Part shown: positions 35,990-44,881 of the stretch, piece after piece | How positions within the stretch are numbered: position 1 is the first letter of the stretch | Layout: each line of letters opens with the position of its first letter | DNA from: Lewinellaceae bacterium | Lineage (GTDB): Bacteria; Bacteroidota; Bacteroidia; Chitinophagales; Saprospiraceae | Length of the DNA stretch: 64,000 nt | Assembly (NCBI GenBank): GCA_020636315.1 | Contig: JACJYA010000013.1 | Coordinates: 186,001-250,000 of the forward strand | Reading direction: 5' to 3' | Notes under the pieces: model-generated | Seen by the model: only the letters and a program-made list of their open reading frames with translations | Databases searched by the model: none | Told to the model about the DNA's origin: nothing | Program-made: the position numbers and the translations under genes

Positions 35990-38332
35990 ATGAACAAGCT
36001 TTGTTACTTGTTTCTCCTTTTCTCCTTTTCTCTTGGCGCCCAGACGGGCCCCGGCGCCGGGGAGCTGATCGATTTTCAACTCCGAATATCCGCTGATCAT
36101 ATTCAGGTGGCCCGGTTTTCCGGCAATAGCCCGGCCAATACCGGCGCCGATTACTACAGTATCCGCTACACTACGCCCGATATAGAAGGCGTTCTGGACA
36201 CCGCTTCCGGCCTGCTCGTTATTCCCCAACGCGGCGATATCGATATGGCGATGGCGGTTTTCCAGCGGGGGACCGCCCGGTTCAAACAGGATGCCGCTTC
36301 CAACCTCTCCGCCGTTGATGCTGTATTCGCCTCCTCCGTATTGGCGGGCCAGGGCATGATCACATTGGCGCCTGACTACCTGGGCATGAGGGAAGCCCGT
36401 GGCTTCCATCCCTACCTGGATAAAGAAACTGAGGCCTCTGCGGCTATTGATATGCTCTACGCTGTGGAAACTTTCCTGGAACAGAACGACATCGGCTGGA
36501 ACGGGCAGCTATTCCTTACGGGGTTTTCCCAGGGCGGCCACGCGGCCATGGCCCTGCACGAGGAACTGCAGGCCAGTTATCAGGATGACTGGCCGGTGAC
36601 GCGCTCGGCGCCCATCTCGGGGCCGTACGACCTGTCCGTCGCCGAAGATTTCTTTCTGGATACCGGCCTGCAATATCCTCCCTTAGTTCTGATAGCCTAT
36701 ATTGCCGTTGGCCAGCAGGAGGCCGAAGGGGGGCTTTACAACTCATTGGAAGACATTTTTGCGGCGCCCTATGCCCCCCTCGTTGCGCAATTCTTATCGC
36801 CGGAATGGGAAACGGGCGCTATCAACACGGATACCATTCAGAACCAGTTGATCGCGGCCATGCTGCCCCTGGAAGGCGGCCTGTTCCCTGCCCGGATGAT
36901 ACGAGAGGAATACCGACAGGACATGCTGGCGGATGAGAACCACCCCCTGCGGGCCGCTCTGCGGGAAAACAGCCCGCTGGACTGGACGCCAGGGGTGCCT
37001 GTACGCCTGCCTTATTGCGAAGATGACCCCATTGTATTCAGTGAGTTTATCTTAAACGCAGAAACCATCTTCCTCAACCTGGGGGCTGACGTCGAAGCGA
37101 TTAACGGGGGCGCCGGGATCGGCCACGGTGATTGTCTTCCGCCCTCTCTTTTTACCGCCCTGGGCTTTTTCGACGAAGTGCGAACCGACAAGGGGCAGTT
37201 CGTACCGGGCGGGCTGATCCACGATGACTCCCTGCGGGCGTACGCCGTCTATGTGCCGCCGGGGTACGATGGTTCGGAGGCCTGGCCGTTGGTCATCAAC
37301 ATGCACGGCCTGGGGTCCAATATCGAACAGCAGATTTTTGCCTCAAGAATGACGCCGGTGGCGGATACCGCTCAATTTTTGATCGTGTTCCCGCAGGCCT
37401 TAACTACCCCCATCGGTGCAGCCTGGAACGACCGTCTGGAAGCGGGGCTCCCGGATGACGTCAGCTTCCTCAGCCGGCTCATCGATCAAATGGCCACCGA
37501 CTATACCATTGACCCGTCCCGGGTATATGCCACTGGCCTGTCCAACGGCGGCGCTATGAGCCATCTGCTGGCGTGTCAGTTGTCGGATCGAATAGCAGCG
37601 GTGGCCTCGGTGGCCGGGCCGATACTTGAGCCTGTTTTCGAAGATAACTGTAATCTGGATCGCCCTATACCCATCCTTCACATACACGGAACCGCTGACC
37701 CGGTGGTGCCGTTTGAAGGAGGCCCGGTAATTATTCCCGGCTACCTGGCGCCTCCGGTTGAAGACTACGTCCAGTTTTGGGTCAATCAGAATAACTGCCA
37801 GGGGGATCCGGCCGTCGAGATAGTGCCTGACATCAATACAGCGGATAGCTCCACTGTGGAGATCCGGAGGTATAATAACTGTGATCAGGGATCCGAGGTT
37901 TGGTACTACCGTATCGATAACGGTTCCCACGTCTGGCCGGGCGGCCCGGCTGTTCCTCCTGGCTTCGAGTTTTTGGGCACCAATGTCAACCAGGATATTC
38001 ACGCCAGCGTGGAGATATGGAACTTTTTCAACCGGCACAGGATAATTACGGATATCCGGGAGGCCAGCCCTGCCGCAATCCGGCTTCAGGTACACCCCAA
38101 TCCGGTTTCCACCCGGCTCACTTTTGATTTTGAACTGCCGGAATCCGCCCGGGTGAACCTCACCCTGTATAACCCCTTAGGCCAGCCTTTGCAGGTTTTG
38201 GCCAATGAGAATATGCCGGCGGGGCAGCAGCGAATTAACTGGGAGCGCCTACCCTCCGTCTCTGCCGGGCTGTATTATTATCATTTGCAGGTGGGGCAGC
38301 AGCTGGTGAGTGGAACAGTGGTGCTGCGGTGA
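35990..38332 (+). CDS. Secreted fusion of two alpha/beta-hydrolase esterase domains with T9SS type A sorting domain
   Basis: A 780-residue secreted protein. Signal peptide MNKLCYLFLLFSFSLGAQ. Residues about 25-395 are an alpha/beta hydrolase of the secretory lipase type, with nucleophile motif GFSQGGH near residue 180 and a conserved APDYLGMRE before it. Residues about 405-675 are a second hydrolase like PHB depolymerases and feruloyl esterases (LpqC type): INMHGLGSNIEQ, IVFPQAL, nucleophile GLSNGGAM, Asp in HGTADPVVPF, His near NGSHVWPGG. The last 80 residues are a type A sorting domain (VHPNPVSTRLTFDFEL). Both catalytic serine sites look intact. Likely substrates are polyesters, lipids or esterified plant or algal polymers outside the cell. 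It follows the hybrid sensor-regulator, which may control it. Confidence 0.82.
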   Translation: MNKLCYLFLLFSFSLGAQTGPGAGELIDFQLRISADHIQVARFSGNSPANTGADYYSIRYTTPDIEGVLDTASGLLVIPQRGDIDMAMAVFQRGTARFKQDAASNLSAVDAVFASSVLAGQGMITLAPDYLGMREARGFHPYLDKETEASAAIDMLYAVETFLEQNDIGWNGQLFLTGFSQGGHAAMALHEELQASYQDDWPVTRSAPISGPYDLSVAEDFFLDTGLQYPPLVLIAYIAVGQQEAEGGLYNSLEDIFAAPYAPLVAQFLSPEWETGAINTDTIQNQLIAAMLPLEGGLFPARMIREEYRQDMLADENHPLRAALRENSPLDWTPGVPVRLPYCEDDPIVFSEFILNAETIFLNLGADVEAINGGAGIGHGDCLPPSLFTALGFFDEVRTDKGQFVPGGLIHDDSLRAYAVYVPPGYDGSEAWPLVINMHGLGSNIEQQIFASRMTPVADTAQFLIVFPQALTTPIGAAWNDRLEAGLPDDVSFLSRLIDQMATDYTIDPSRVYATGLSNGGAMSHLLACQLSDRIAAVASVAGPILEPVFEDNCNLDRPIPILHIHGTADPVVPFEGGPVIIPGYLAPPVEDYVQFWVNQNNCQGDPAVEIVPDINTADSSTVEIRRYNNCDQGSEVWYYRIDNGSHVWPGGPAVPPGFEFLGTNVNQDIHASVEIWNFFNRHRIITDIREASPAAIRLQVHPNPVSTRLTFDFELPESARVNLTLYNPLGQPLQVLANENMPAGQQRINWERLPSVSAGLYYYHLQVGQQLVSGTVVLR

Positions 38333-38351
38333 TGCGCAAAGAATAACATTC

Positions 38352-38388
38352 GTAGTGAAGCGGCTGGTTGCTTTTGCCGCTTCACTAC
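38352..38388. terminator. Perfect 13-bp inverted repeat between convergent genes
   Basis: GTAGTGAAGCGGC (38352-38364) and its exact complement (38376-38388) enclose an 11-nt loop. It lies 20 bp after the esterase stop. A second short hairpin CGGCC/GGCCG with TTTTATT (38432-38453) completes a likely bidirectional terminator. Confidence 0.65.
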
Positions 38389-38449
38389 CACATGAAACTC
38401 AAATTATATCAGCGGGGCCTTTGTAATGGAGCGGCCATTTAGGGCCGTT

Positions 38450-38902
38450 TTATTCCAGCCCATAATCAATATCCAGGCTCTTCCGCACCCGCACCGGCGC
38501 GCCATTCAGCATTGCCGGGCTGAAAGCGGGGCCGGCAGTGGCCGCTGCCAGGGCATCCTTCGCCGAGGCCCCGATGCCGCCGCCGGGATCCTGTACGACT
38601 TCGATATTTTCCACTTCTCCCGTTTCCGTTATTTCATAGTGGAGGACGCACCGTCCTTCAATACCTGCTGCTCTGGCATCAGCGGGGTAATGGGCCACCT
38701 CCAGGATGGCGCTATAGAAGCCTTCCTCTCCTCCGTTCAGAAAAACCGGCATTTCATCCAGTTCGGTTTCTACAAAATTGCCGTTGATCTCCACCAGGCA
38801 CAGCGGGCCTTCGGCGGCCTGTACACCCGGTTCTTCTTCCTTGGAGCAGCCGGTGAAAAGTAAGATGGCGAAGACGATGATGAGCTGGAGTGTGTGCTTC
38901 AT
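38450..38902 (-). CDS. TonB C-terminal-like lipoprotein
   Basis: A 150-residue lipoprotein (ILLFTGC, lipobox Cys 19). Residues about 65-150 match the TonB C-terminal family (YPADARAAGIEGRCVLHYEITETGEVENIEVVQDP, then GGGIGASAKDALAAA and NGAPVRVRKSLDI). True TonB proteins have an inner-membrane helix and proline-rich spacer; here the fold is attached to lipid instead, so a role as energy transducer is doubtful. It may bind peptidoglycan or act as an envelope adaptor. A TATATTTA element lies upstream near 38930. Confidence 0.75.
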   Translation of the reverse strand: MKHTLQLIIVFAILLFTGCSKEEEPGVQAAEGPLCLVEINGNFVETELDEMPVFLNGGEEGFYSAILEVAHYPADARAAGIEGRCVLHYEITETGEVENIEVVQDPGGGIGASAKDALAAATAGPAFSPAMLNGAPVRVRKSLDIDYGLE

Positions 38903-38977
38903 TTTTCAGGCGTTAGCGTATTGTAAATATAAATATAAAGTGCAAAAGTTCAAAAGTGGTATCAGAACAGGGGAGCA

Positions 38978-39670
38978 TCACTGGCCGCTCCACGATATCC
39001 ACCGCCAGGCCCCCACTCCTTGATATACCATGCACAACATCTCCGCATACACCACCACCTTCTGGGCGGAGGCCTGCAGCAACAACGCCCCGGGGGACGT
39101 CCACGCCCGCGGCCCGAACAGCATGATCACCACCTGTAGCCCGAGAAGGAGTGAAAAAAGCCCGAAGGCCCGTGCGTAGTGATTGGGATAACCCGGTTCG
39201 CTGAGGATCGCCAGGGTGTAAAAGAGCGACATGACAAGAAAGGCAATGAAACCTGCCCGCACGAAAATGGTATGCATACGGTAGTTGACATTCAGCGGAT
39301 TAAGTGCAATGCCGATGTAGCTCATTGCCGCCATTAGCCCCAGAGCGCTTGCCACCACTGCCAGGAAACGGGCTTCCGCTTTCCGGAAAATGGTGGGCAA
39401 TACGAGGAAATAAGCACCCAGGCTGATGCCTACCGTCAATAAACCCGCCTCGAAGAGCCGGCTGCTCAGTTCATTGGGCGCGCCATTCCAACTGCGGGTG
39501 CGGCCCAGGTCGCTGAAGTAGTTGTACCAGAAGGAATAACCCACCGATGCCCGGTCGTGAATGGTGCCACCCGGATACTCGGCCATGGCCCAGCTGCTGA
39601 GTACAAAAAAGAGCAGCGCGCTGAACAAAGCGAAGAGAATAGCCGATCGTTGTAAGATTTTTTTGCTCAT
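38978..39670 (-). CDS. Multi-pass membrane protein, DUF998-like
   Basis: A 230-residue protein with about six transmembrane helices (ILFALFSALLFFVLSSWAMA; LLTVGISLGAYFLVLPTIF; FLAVVASALGLMAAMSYIGI; AGFIAFLVMSLFYTLAIL; AFGLFSLLLGLQVVIMLFG; VVVYAEMLCMVYQGVGAW). A conserved-looking loop NYFSDLGRT follows the first helix, as in DUF998-type proteins. The function is unknown. I start at the ATG at 39670 (MSKKILQRS), since the 18 codons upstream look non-coding. Confidence 0.6.
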   Translation of the reverse strand: MSKKILQRSAILFALFSALLFFVLSSWAMAEYPGGTIHDRASVGYSFWYNYFSDLGRTRSWNGAPNELSSRLFEAGLLTVGISLGAYFLVLPTIFRKAEARFLAVVASALGLMAAMSYIGIALNPLNVNYRMHTIFVRAGFIAFLVMSLFYTLAILSEPGYPNHYARAFGLFSLLLGLQVVIMLFGPRAWTSPGALLLQASAQKVVVYAEMLCMVYQGVGAWRWISWSGQ

Positions 39671-39836
39671 TGGGCTGTTCAAACGTTTAGGGAGAGTGTT
39701 CGGAATTCGGTGTATGCCGTCCACAGGTTGGTGAAGATCAAGGGGGTAGCCTGAAATGATGCAGATATTTTCACACTACCGGACACTTTTTGGATTGTGA
39801 AAATGCAGATGAGTAAAAGAAAAAGGCTACCAGTCA

Positions 39837-39860
39837 TTTACACTTATACACATTTATACC
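39837..39860. repeat. TTTACACTTATACAC word, relative of the GTGTAAAGGTG repeat
   Basis: The minus-strand reading gives GGTATAAATGTGTATAAG followed by TGTAAA, a diverged copy of the repeats at 25301 and 57362. It overlaps the 3' end of the PEP-synthase-like gene. Confidence 0.35.
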
Positions 39861-41947
39861 TCCTCCGATTCCCGTTCCGACAACACCCTCACTTCACCCG
39901 TCTGCCCGTCCATTTCGATCCAGTCTCCGTCGTTCAGCTCAATGTGTGCGGGAAGTTGAGTGATAGCGGGAATGCGGGCCTCGCGCAATATGATAGAGGC
40001 ATGAGACAGCAGCCCCCCGACGTAGGAGATGACGCCTTTCACCCGTGAGAAATAGGGGATCCATCCGGGGTCCAGTGCATCGGCCACCAGGATGGCCGGT
40101 TGCTCAGTGGGAGGCAGCAGGTTTCCCAGGCCGGCGGAACGGACCCGCCAGACGTAGCCTTCCACTTTTCCCGGATAGATGCCGATGCCTGCTTTGAGTT
40201 CATTCTGCCGTTTGGCTATATTGGCCAGCAGGCTAAGGGGAAGGCGGCGGCCGTATCCGTTGCAGAGAAAGGTATCCATATCCCATCCCGAGGGCAGGGA
40301 AGATGGGGTTGGCGGAAGAGAGGCCTGGCTTTGTTTGCCTTTAAAGTAAGCTTTCAGGGCATCGGGGCGGTATTCCCAGAAGTTGAAATCGGTTTGTTCC
40401 AGCATTTCTTTTCGAAAATCCCAGAATAACTTCATCGTTTCATTGCGCAGCCACTCCCGGGACTGCGCCAGGCGGATCGCGGGGGCGAGGAGCTTAGCCC
40501 AGAGGGCATTTGCGTTTTGGCGCCCGGGCGGCTCAGGCTCGGCAATGGACTGTTCGCCGAGCAATTGCCGCCAGTCGGCTTCCGAATATTCGAAAAAGCG
40601 CTTCTGCCCGATATCGGATTCGTAAAACCCCCGGTGGCCGAACTGTTCAAGAAAATCCTTCCGGCCGATGCTGCTTTCCTGCAACCGGCTGAAAGCCTTC
40701 AGATAGTCCGTACTGGCGCTCTTTTCTTCCGTAGCGCCCGACAGTTTGCCCAGCAGCCCCAGCTTGTCCAGAATGGCAAGAGGGCCGGCCATCGCCCCGG
40801 TCAATATCTGCATATTGGAAACCAGCTCTACGTACAGGTTCTCAAAATCGGACAACCATTCCTTGAAGGCGGCGCCTTTTTTGTTTTCCCAGAGCAACTC
40901 CCGGTGGTTGCGGCGCCAGGCAAAGCGGCCCCGGATGTTGTCCAGCCAGTTCTCTATTCTGCTTTTGGCGCTGAGTTGTTGCTGAAGGACGTTGAAGAAA
41001 ACCGGCGCTTTGGCCAGTGCCCGGTAAGGGCGCAGGCTTACCCCGTAAAAATCTTCAGCGCCTACTGACCGGCAAACCAGCTGAGTGGGCAGCCCCCAGT
41101 GCACCATCACGTCGAGCAGGGCCGAGAGGTTGATCCACGGCATGCCGGCAGCTTCCCGGATAAAGGCACGCCGGGGCAGCGTAGGGTCCAGGTTGCGGTA
41201 ATAGTCGAAGAGCCGGTACCCCGCTTTGCTGATGATGGCGGACATTAACGGGGAAGGGTGCGGAGGCAGGATCTCTTTATGGTTGGCGGAAGTTAGTACT
41301 TCTTCGGCTTCTTTCGGCGTAGTAATAGGACGGGCCTGCAGCAGTAACGGGCGGCCTTTGGAAATGCAGAACTCGATATCCAGCCCGTATCCGGCATCCA
41401 TTTCCCGCAGCAGAACCTGGCTGTAGTAAGACAACCAGATAAGGGCGCGGTTGAGGCTTCTGCTTTTGCCGGGAAACCCCTGCCAGAAAGAATAAACGGC
41501 GGATGCCCAGGCATCGGCGCGGCCGAACCGGGGTAGCAGGATGGTTTCCGGTTGCCGGTAACCACTGGCCAGCCCTTCCCCCTGCCCTTCGATGAGCTCG
41601 AGCTTCCAGGCTCCTTCCCGAAAGGCGAACAACACCCCGCTGTATTCTGGGTCGATCATTTCCTGTACAATGGCCCGGCTGCCTTCCGGCTCAGGATAGC
41701 TGCCGAATACTTCTTCCAGGGCTTCTTCCAGTTGTTCCTCCTCGACGGAAAGTACAGTAGCAAAATGCCCGGCGTAACTGTGCACTTCGCCATCTTCCAG
41801 GGCAAAGGTGGAACGAACGGCAACCGGAAAACGAAGCCTGCCGATCTGAAAGGCGCCTTGCCTGAAATCTTCATACCGCACGCTGGAGAAGCGGGGAGTA
41901 GGGAGGCGCCATTGCCGTATCTGTTCCAGTTGTTGCAGTTTACTCAT
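39854..41947 (-). CDS. PEP-synthase / pyruvate-phosphate-dikinase-like phosphotransferase
   Basis: A 697-residue enzyme with the two outer domains of the PEP synthase, PPDK and rifampicin phosphotransferase superfamily. Residues about 1-210 are the ATP-grasp PEP/pyruvate-binding domain (FPVAVRSTFALEDGEVHSYAG; AIVQEMIDPEYSGVLFAF; LDIEFCISKGRPLLLQARPI). The C-terminal 80 residues are the mobile phosphohistidine domain with the swivelling His 649 (GGLLSHASIILREARIPAI). The middle 400 residues are unlike the PEP-synthase TIM barrel and may bind an unknown acceptor, as in rifampicin phosphotransferase. It starts 4 bp inside the end of a frameshifted alpha/beta-hydrolase gene (ATGA overlap), so the two were translationally coupled. 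Confidence 0.8.
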   Translation of the reverse strand: MSKLQQLEQIRQWRLPTPRFSSVRYEDFRQGAFQIGRLRFPVAVRSTFALEDGEVHSYAGHFATVLSVEEEQLEEALEEVFGSYPEPEGSRAIVQEMIDPEYSGVLFAFREGAWKLELIEGQGEGLASGYRQPETILLPRFGRADAWASAVYSFWQGFPGKSRSLNRALIWLSYYSQVLLREMDAGYGLDIEFCISKGRPLLLQARPITTPKEAEEVLTSANHKEILPPHPSPLMSAIISKAGYRLFDYYRNLDPTLPRRAFIREAAGMPWINLSALLDVMVHWGLPTQLVCRSVGAEDFYGVSLRPYRALAKAPVFFNVLQQQLSAKSRIENWLDNIRGRFAWRRNHRELLWENKKGAAFKEWLSDFENLYVELVSNMQILTGAMAGPLAILDKLGLLGKLSGATEEKSASTDYLKAFSRLQESSIGRKDFLEQFGHRGFYESDIGQKRFFEYSEADWRQLLGEQSIAEPEPPGRQNANALWAKLLAPAIRLAQSREWLRNETMKLFWDFRKEMLEQTDFNFWEYRPDALKAYFKGKQSQASLPPTPSSLPSGWDMDTFLCNGYGRRLPLSLLANIAKRQNELKAGIGIYPGKVEGYVWRVRSAGLGNLLPPTEQPAILVADALDPGWIPYFSRVKGVISYVGGLLSHASIILREARIPAITQLPAHIELNDGDWIEMDGQTGEVRVLSERESEEV

Positions 41948-42724
41948 GCGAATTTCAGGCTGTAAAGGCCGATTATCTTGTTGTAAAATTCCTCCGGCTG
42001 GTCGAGCATGGGAAAATGGTCCCAGCCGGGAACGATATCAAAAGTGGAATGGGGGAAATCCTTCCTCCAGTATTTCAGGAAACGGGAGGCTACCACCCGC
42101 TCTTTTTCTCCCCAGATGAAGTAATAACGTTCATCCTGCAGGAATTGCTGCACGGAGCGGTACCAGGCCGGGGTGATCAAATCAAAAAACAAGGAAAAGG
42201 CGGCGCAGGTTTTATAATCCAGGAAGAACTGTTGCCGCAGGGAACCGGGAATGCGCTCTGGGTACAGGAAAAGGCGGCGTTCCCAGACGGGCTGCAGTGC
42301 TGGCCAGGCGATCAGCCGTTGCATCAGGCGGCGCACCGCCAGGGGCTTCATCAGTTTGGGGAAAAAGCGGTGCTCCAGGGAGGCGCCGATGCAGCCGTGA
42401 AGAATGACTCCCTGCAGGCTTACCTTGCTGCCGTCCGCTAATGCCCAGCCGCGGCTGGCCCACTCCAGGAGGAGGCTGCCGCCAATGCCATGCTACTGCA
42501 GAAGATCCAGGGGCTGCCTGAGCCGTGGTACTCTATGGTTTGCTGCAGAGTGTCGATGAAAGGCTGCCAGCTTTTGTCTCCTTCAGGGGGCTGCCCCTCA
42601 AAGCCCGGCAGTTTTGGAACCACTGCCGTAAGTGACGCTACTCTTTGCTGTTCAGCAATTCCAGAAAGGGGCGGAAGCGGGCGCCAGCGCCGCCGTTGCC
42701 GTGGACGAGGAGGAGTTTGGCCAT
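41944..42724 (-). pseudogene. Frameshifted alpha/beta-hydrolase gene
   Basis: Read on the minus strand from ATG 42724, the first frame gives MAKLLLVHGNGGAGARFRPF and stops after about 28 codons. The next frame continues RVASLTAVVPKLPGF and SWQPFIDTL. A second shift restores HGIGGSLLLEWA (near 42490), then LQGVILHGCIG, and runs through RRLFLYPERIPG and VVASRFLKYW to DHFPMLDQPEEFYNKIIGL at 41944. Together they make a normal alpha/beta hydrolase of about 255 residues, with HGNGG oxyanion loop and late His in GWDHFPM; the nucleophile would be in the broken central part. Two indels could be sequencing errors, but large neighbouring genes are intact. It overlaps the PEP-synthase-like gene by 4 bp. 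Confidence 0.75.
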
Positions 42725-42775
42725 AGTTCTTAAGATTGCCCAAGAGGAAACCGGAGAGATGAAGGAAAGTTCATG

Positions 42776-42940
42776 GGAGAGGCTGTCTCAAAAGATTAAA
42801 TAAAAATTTTGTCTCCCAATGATATTCTGTTTAAGCTGCCCGTCCGGTTCTCCCCTTCGGGGAGTTAGAGGGGCTGGGACGGGTAGCGAAATATTTTTTT
42901 GCATGCCTTTTTAAATCCTTGCTTTTGAGACAGCCTCTCC
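42776..42940. repeat. 165-bp MITE-like element with perfect 19-bp terminal inverted repeats
   Basis: GGAGAGGCTGTCTCAAAAG (42776-42794) and its exact complement (42922-42940) bound the element. The centre holds a GC-rich palindrome, CCGGTTCTCCCC, TTCG, then GGGGAGTTAGAGGGGCTGGG (42844-42879), whose two halves are also found at 60829 and 60890. There is no coding capacity. No target duplication was recognised. Ends with CTGTCTCAAAA are reminiscent of Bacteroidota insertion-sequence termini. Confidence 0.7.
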
Positions 42941-42972
42941 AAAAAAAAGAGCGCCCGCTGATGGACGCTCTT
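42941..42972 (-). terminator. Minus-strand rho-independent terminator
   Basis: On the minus strand AAGAGCG...CGCTCTT forms the stem (42966-42972 with 42947-42953, extended by CC/GG after a mismatch), followed by eight T. It abuts the MITE-like element. A transcript entering from about 43230 on the minus strand would end here. Confidence 0.6.
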
Positions 42973-43037
42973 CTCTACAAGTTACCCGTTAAAAAAATAC
43001 TCCCAAGTTTTTGTGGTTCGCCGTTGGCGGTTAGCAG

Positions 43038-43223
43038 TTAGCCCGGGAAAAACTCCGAACAACCGATAGCCGTTTTTCTTTTTTCCGGTTTGACGTATTT
43101 GCCCTCCGTAAGGGACAGGGTTTTAATTTGTAAGTAAAGCTTTACTGCTGTCGGCACTGCTTGCTGACAGCCGATTGAGGAGAGTTGTGTTTCATAGTTT
43201 GGCTCTCTGGTATTGGGTTCCAT
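43038..43223 (-). CDS. Possible small protein upstream of a minus-strand terminator
   Basis: A 61-residue frame, MEPNTREPNYETQ through TAVKLYLQIKTLSL to KRKTAIGCSEFFPG, basic and without a known motif. A purine-rich GGGAG lies about 14 bp before the ATG, and the minus-strand terminator at 42941-42972 follows 65 bp after the stop. These are the only reasons to list it; it could be non-coding RNA or nothing. Confidence 0.25.
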   Translation of the reverse strand: MEPNTREPNYETQLSSIGCQQAVPTAVKLYLQIKTLSLTEGKYVKPEKRKTAIGCSEFFPG

Positions 43224-43400
43224 GGTAGCTATTTTCTCCCTTTATTTTGAGCGGGTTATTGAGGTTACCCGGTTTCCGGAAGTTTTTTCCCGTTCAGCAC
43301 AAGATTATTCCCTTCTGATGATAATAAAATGCAAATTCAATGTTCAGCCATTAGTTTTGAAGTTGTAAGGAACACCCTTATCAACAAAAAACTAAAAGCC

Positions 43401-44768
43401 ATGAATTACAAGAGTCTTCGTATTACTTCGATCAGCTCCGCCCAAAGAAAAATGGCGGGCGTTCTCATTCTGTATTTTTTCCTGCTGGCCACCCTTGGCG
43501 CTCAGGAGAGCCAATTTGTTCAGGCGCGGCAACTGGCCAGCCGCGGGCAACACGGCGAGGCGGAGGCCATTCTGCAGAACCTCTCCTCCGTTTACCCCGA
43601 TCATCTGCCATCCCTTTTGCTGCGTGCCCACAACTTCTCCTGGAGCGGGCAGCATAGCCGGGCCATCGAAGCCTTTAAGGCTATCCTTCAACAGCACCCC
43701 GGAGAGGTGGACGCCCTGGTGGGGCTGGGCTACGCCTACAGTTGGTCGGGCAACGGCCTGAAGGCCATAGAAGCCTTCGGCAGGGCTATCGAACAGCAGC
43801 CCGGCAATATCGATGCCCGCAAAGGGTTGGGTTATGCCTATCTGGGAACCCGGGACGCCCAGGCGGCTACCATGGCCTTTGAGATCCTGTCCAGCGAATA
43901 TCCGGATGTGGCGGAATACTCCATTGCCCTGGGCAAGGCGCGTTTGATGGGGGGGCGTTCCAATGCAGCGATACAGGCATTCCGGCAGGCGCTGGCCATT
44001 GCCCCGGCCAATGCCGAAGCTCAGCAACTGCTGGCAACTGCCCGCGCCCAGTCTTCCACTCTCGAACTGGATGTATGGGGCGGCTATTCCAGGGTTGAGA
44101 ACGACGGCCGCACCGGCCTTCGCCTTCTGCAGGCCCTTTACCGGATCAACAGCCGCTATTCCGTTTTTGCCCGCTTTGACAATACCCTGTCTCTGGACAA
44201 CCTCGACCTCATCAACCGCAATGCCAGCGCCTCCTCTCTCTGGGGCGGGATGCTGGCCGGCTGGAACAGCCACCTGGCCACCCGGCTGGAGTATGGAATG
44301 CGGTTTTTACCGGAGCGCAACTCCCAGCAGCAGTTACGAATGGAGCAGGTGTTCTACATCCACAACGGCCTCAGCGCCCGGCTGGGTGGCTGGACGGCCT
44401 TTTCCAGTGACTTTCCTACTGAGTGGTATGGGTATGCCGGGTTGTATGTTCCCGTAACGTCCTATCTGGCGTTGGAGCCTTCCTACTACTACGGGCAGGA
44501 TGGCTTCAACCGCGTGAACCAGCAGCGGGCAGTGCTGGCGGCCAAACTGATGCTCCCCGGCGGCTCCGAATTCACTCTGGGCGGCTTTGCCGGCAAAGCG
44601 GACCTCGGCATCGAAGGGGCGCCCGATAAAATATCAGGCGGCTACCTACTGGCGCTGATCCCACTCAACGATTGGCTGTCGGGCCAGTTGGCCGTCAATT
44701 ACGAGCAGGGTAATTTCGCTGACGCTACCGTGATGGCTGCCGGGCTGAAGCTGCGATTCCGAAAATAA
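43401..44768 (+). CDS. TPR-repeat plus outer-membrane beta-barrel protein (YaiO-like)
   Basis: A 455-residue protein with a signal peptide (hydrophobic VLILYFFLLATLGAQ). Residues about 30-210 are five or so TPR units (AIEAFKAILQQHPGEVDALVGLGYAYSW; IEAFGRAIEQQPGNIDARKGLGYAYLG). Residues about 215-455 are an outer-membrane beta-barrel with strands ending in KLRFRK, matching the YaiO/DUF5020-like form. I start at the ATG at 43401. Known parallels: TPR-barrel proteins such as BcsC, PgaA and AlgK/AlgE pairs export polysaccharides. The next gene, 113 bp on, is a membrane glycosyltransferase, so this is probably the outer-membrane exit for its product. Confidence 0.8.
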   Translation: MNYKSLRITSISSAQRKMAGVLILYFFLLATLGAQESQFVQARQLASRGQHGEAEAILQNLSSVYPDHLPSLLLRAHNFSWSGQHSRAIEAFKAILQQHPGEVDALVGLGYAYSWSGNGLKAIEAFGRAIEQQPGNIDARKGLGYAYLGTRDAQAATMAFEILSSEYPDVAEYSIALGKARLMGGRSNAAIQAFRQALAIAPANAEAQQLLATARAQSSTLELDVWGGYSRVENDGRTGLRLLQALYRINSRYSVFARFDNTLSLDNLDLINRNASASSLWGGMLAGWNSHLATRLEYGMRFLPERNSQQQLRMEQVFYIHNGLSARLGGWTAFSSDFPTEWYGYAGLYVPVTSYLALEPSYYYGQDGFNRVNQQRAVLAAKLMLPGGSEFTLGGFAGKADLGIEGAPDKISGGYLLALIPLNDWLSGQLAVNYEQGNFADATVMAAGLKLRFRK

Positions 44769-44881
44769 CCACCCACCTGGCGTAAATTTTATTCTCAATA
44801 CAAAACCTCATTAGAATACTTGCTTCGGCTGCCGGTTCAGGATTTTCGGACAGGCAGCCGAAGCCCAAAAAAGACAATATC

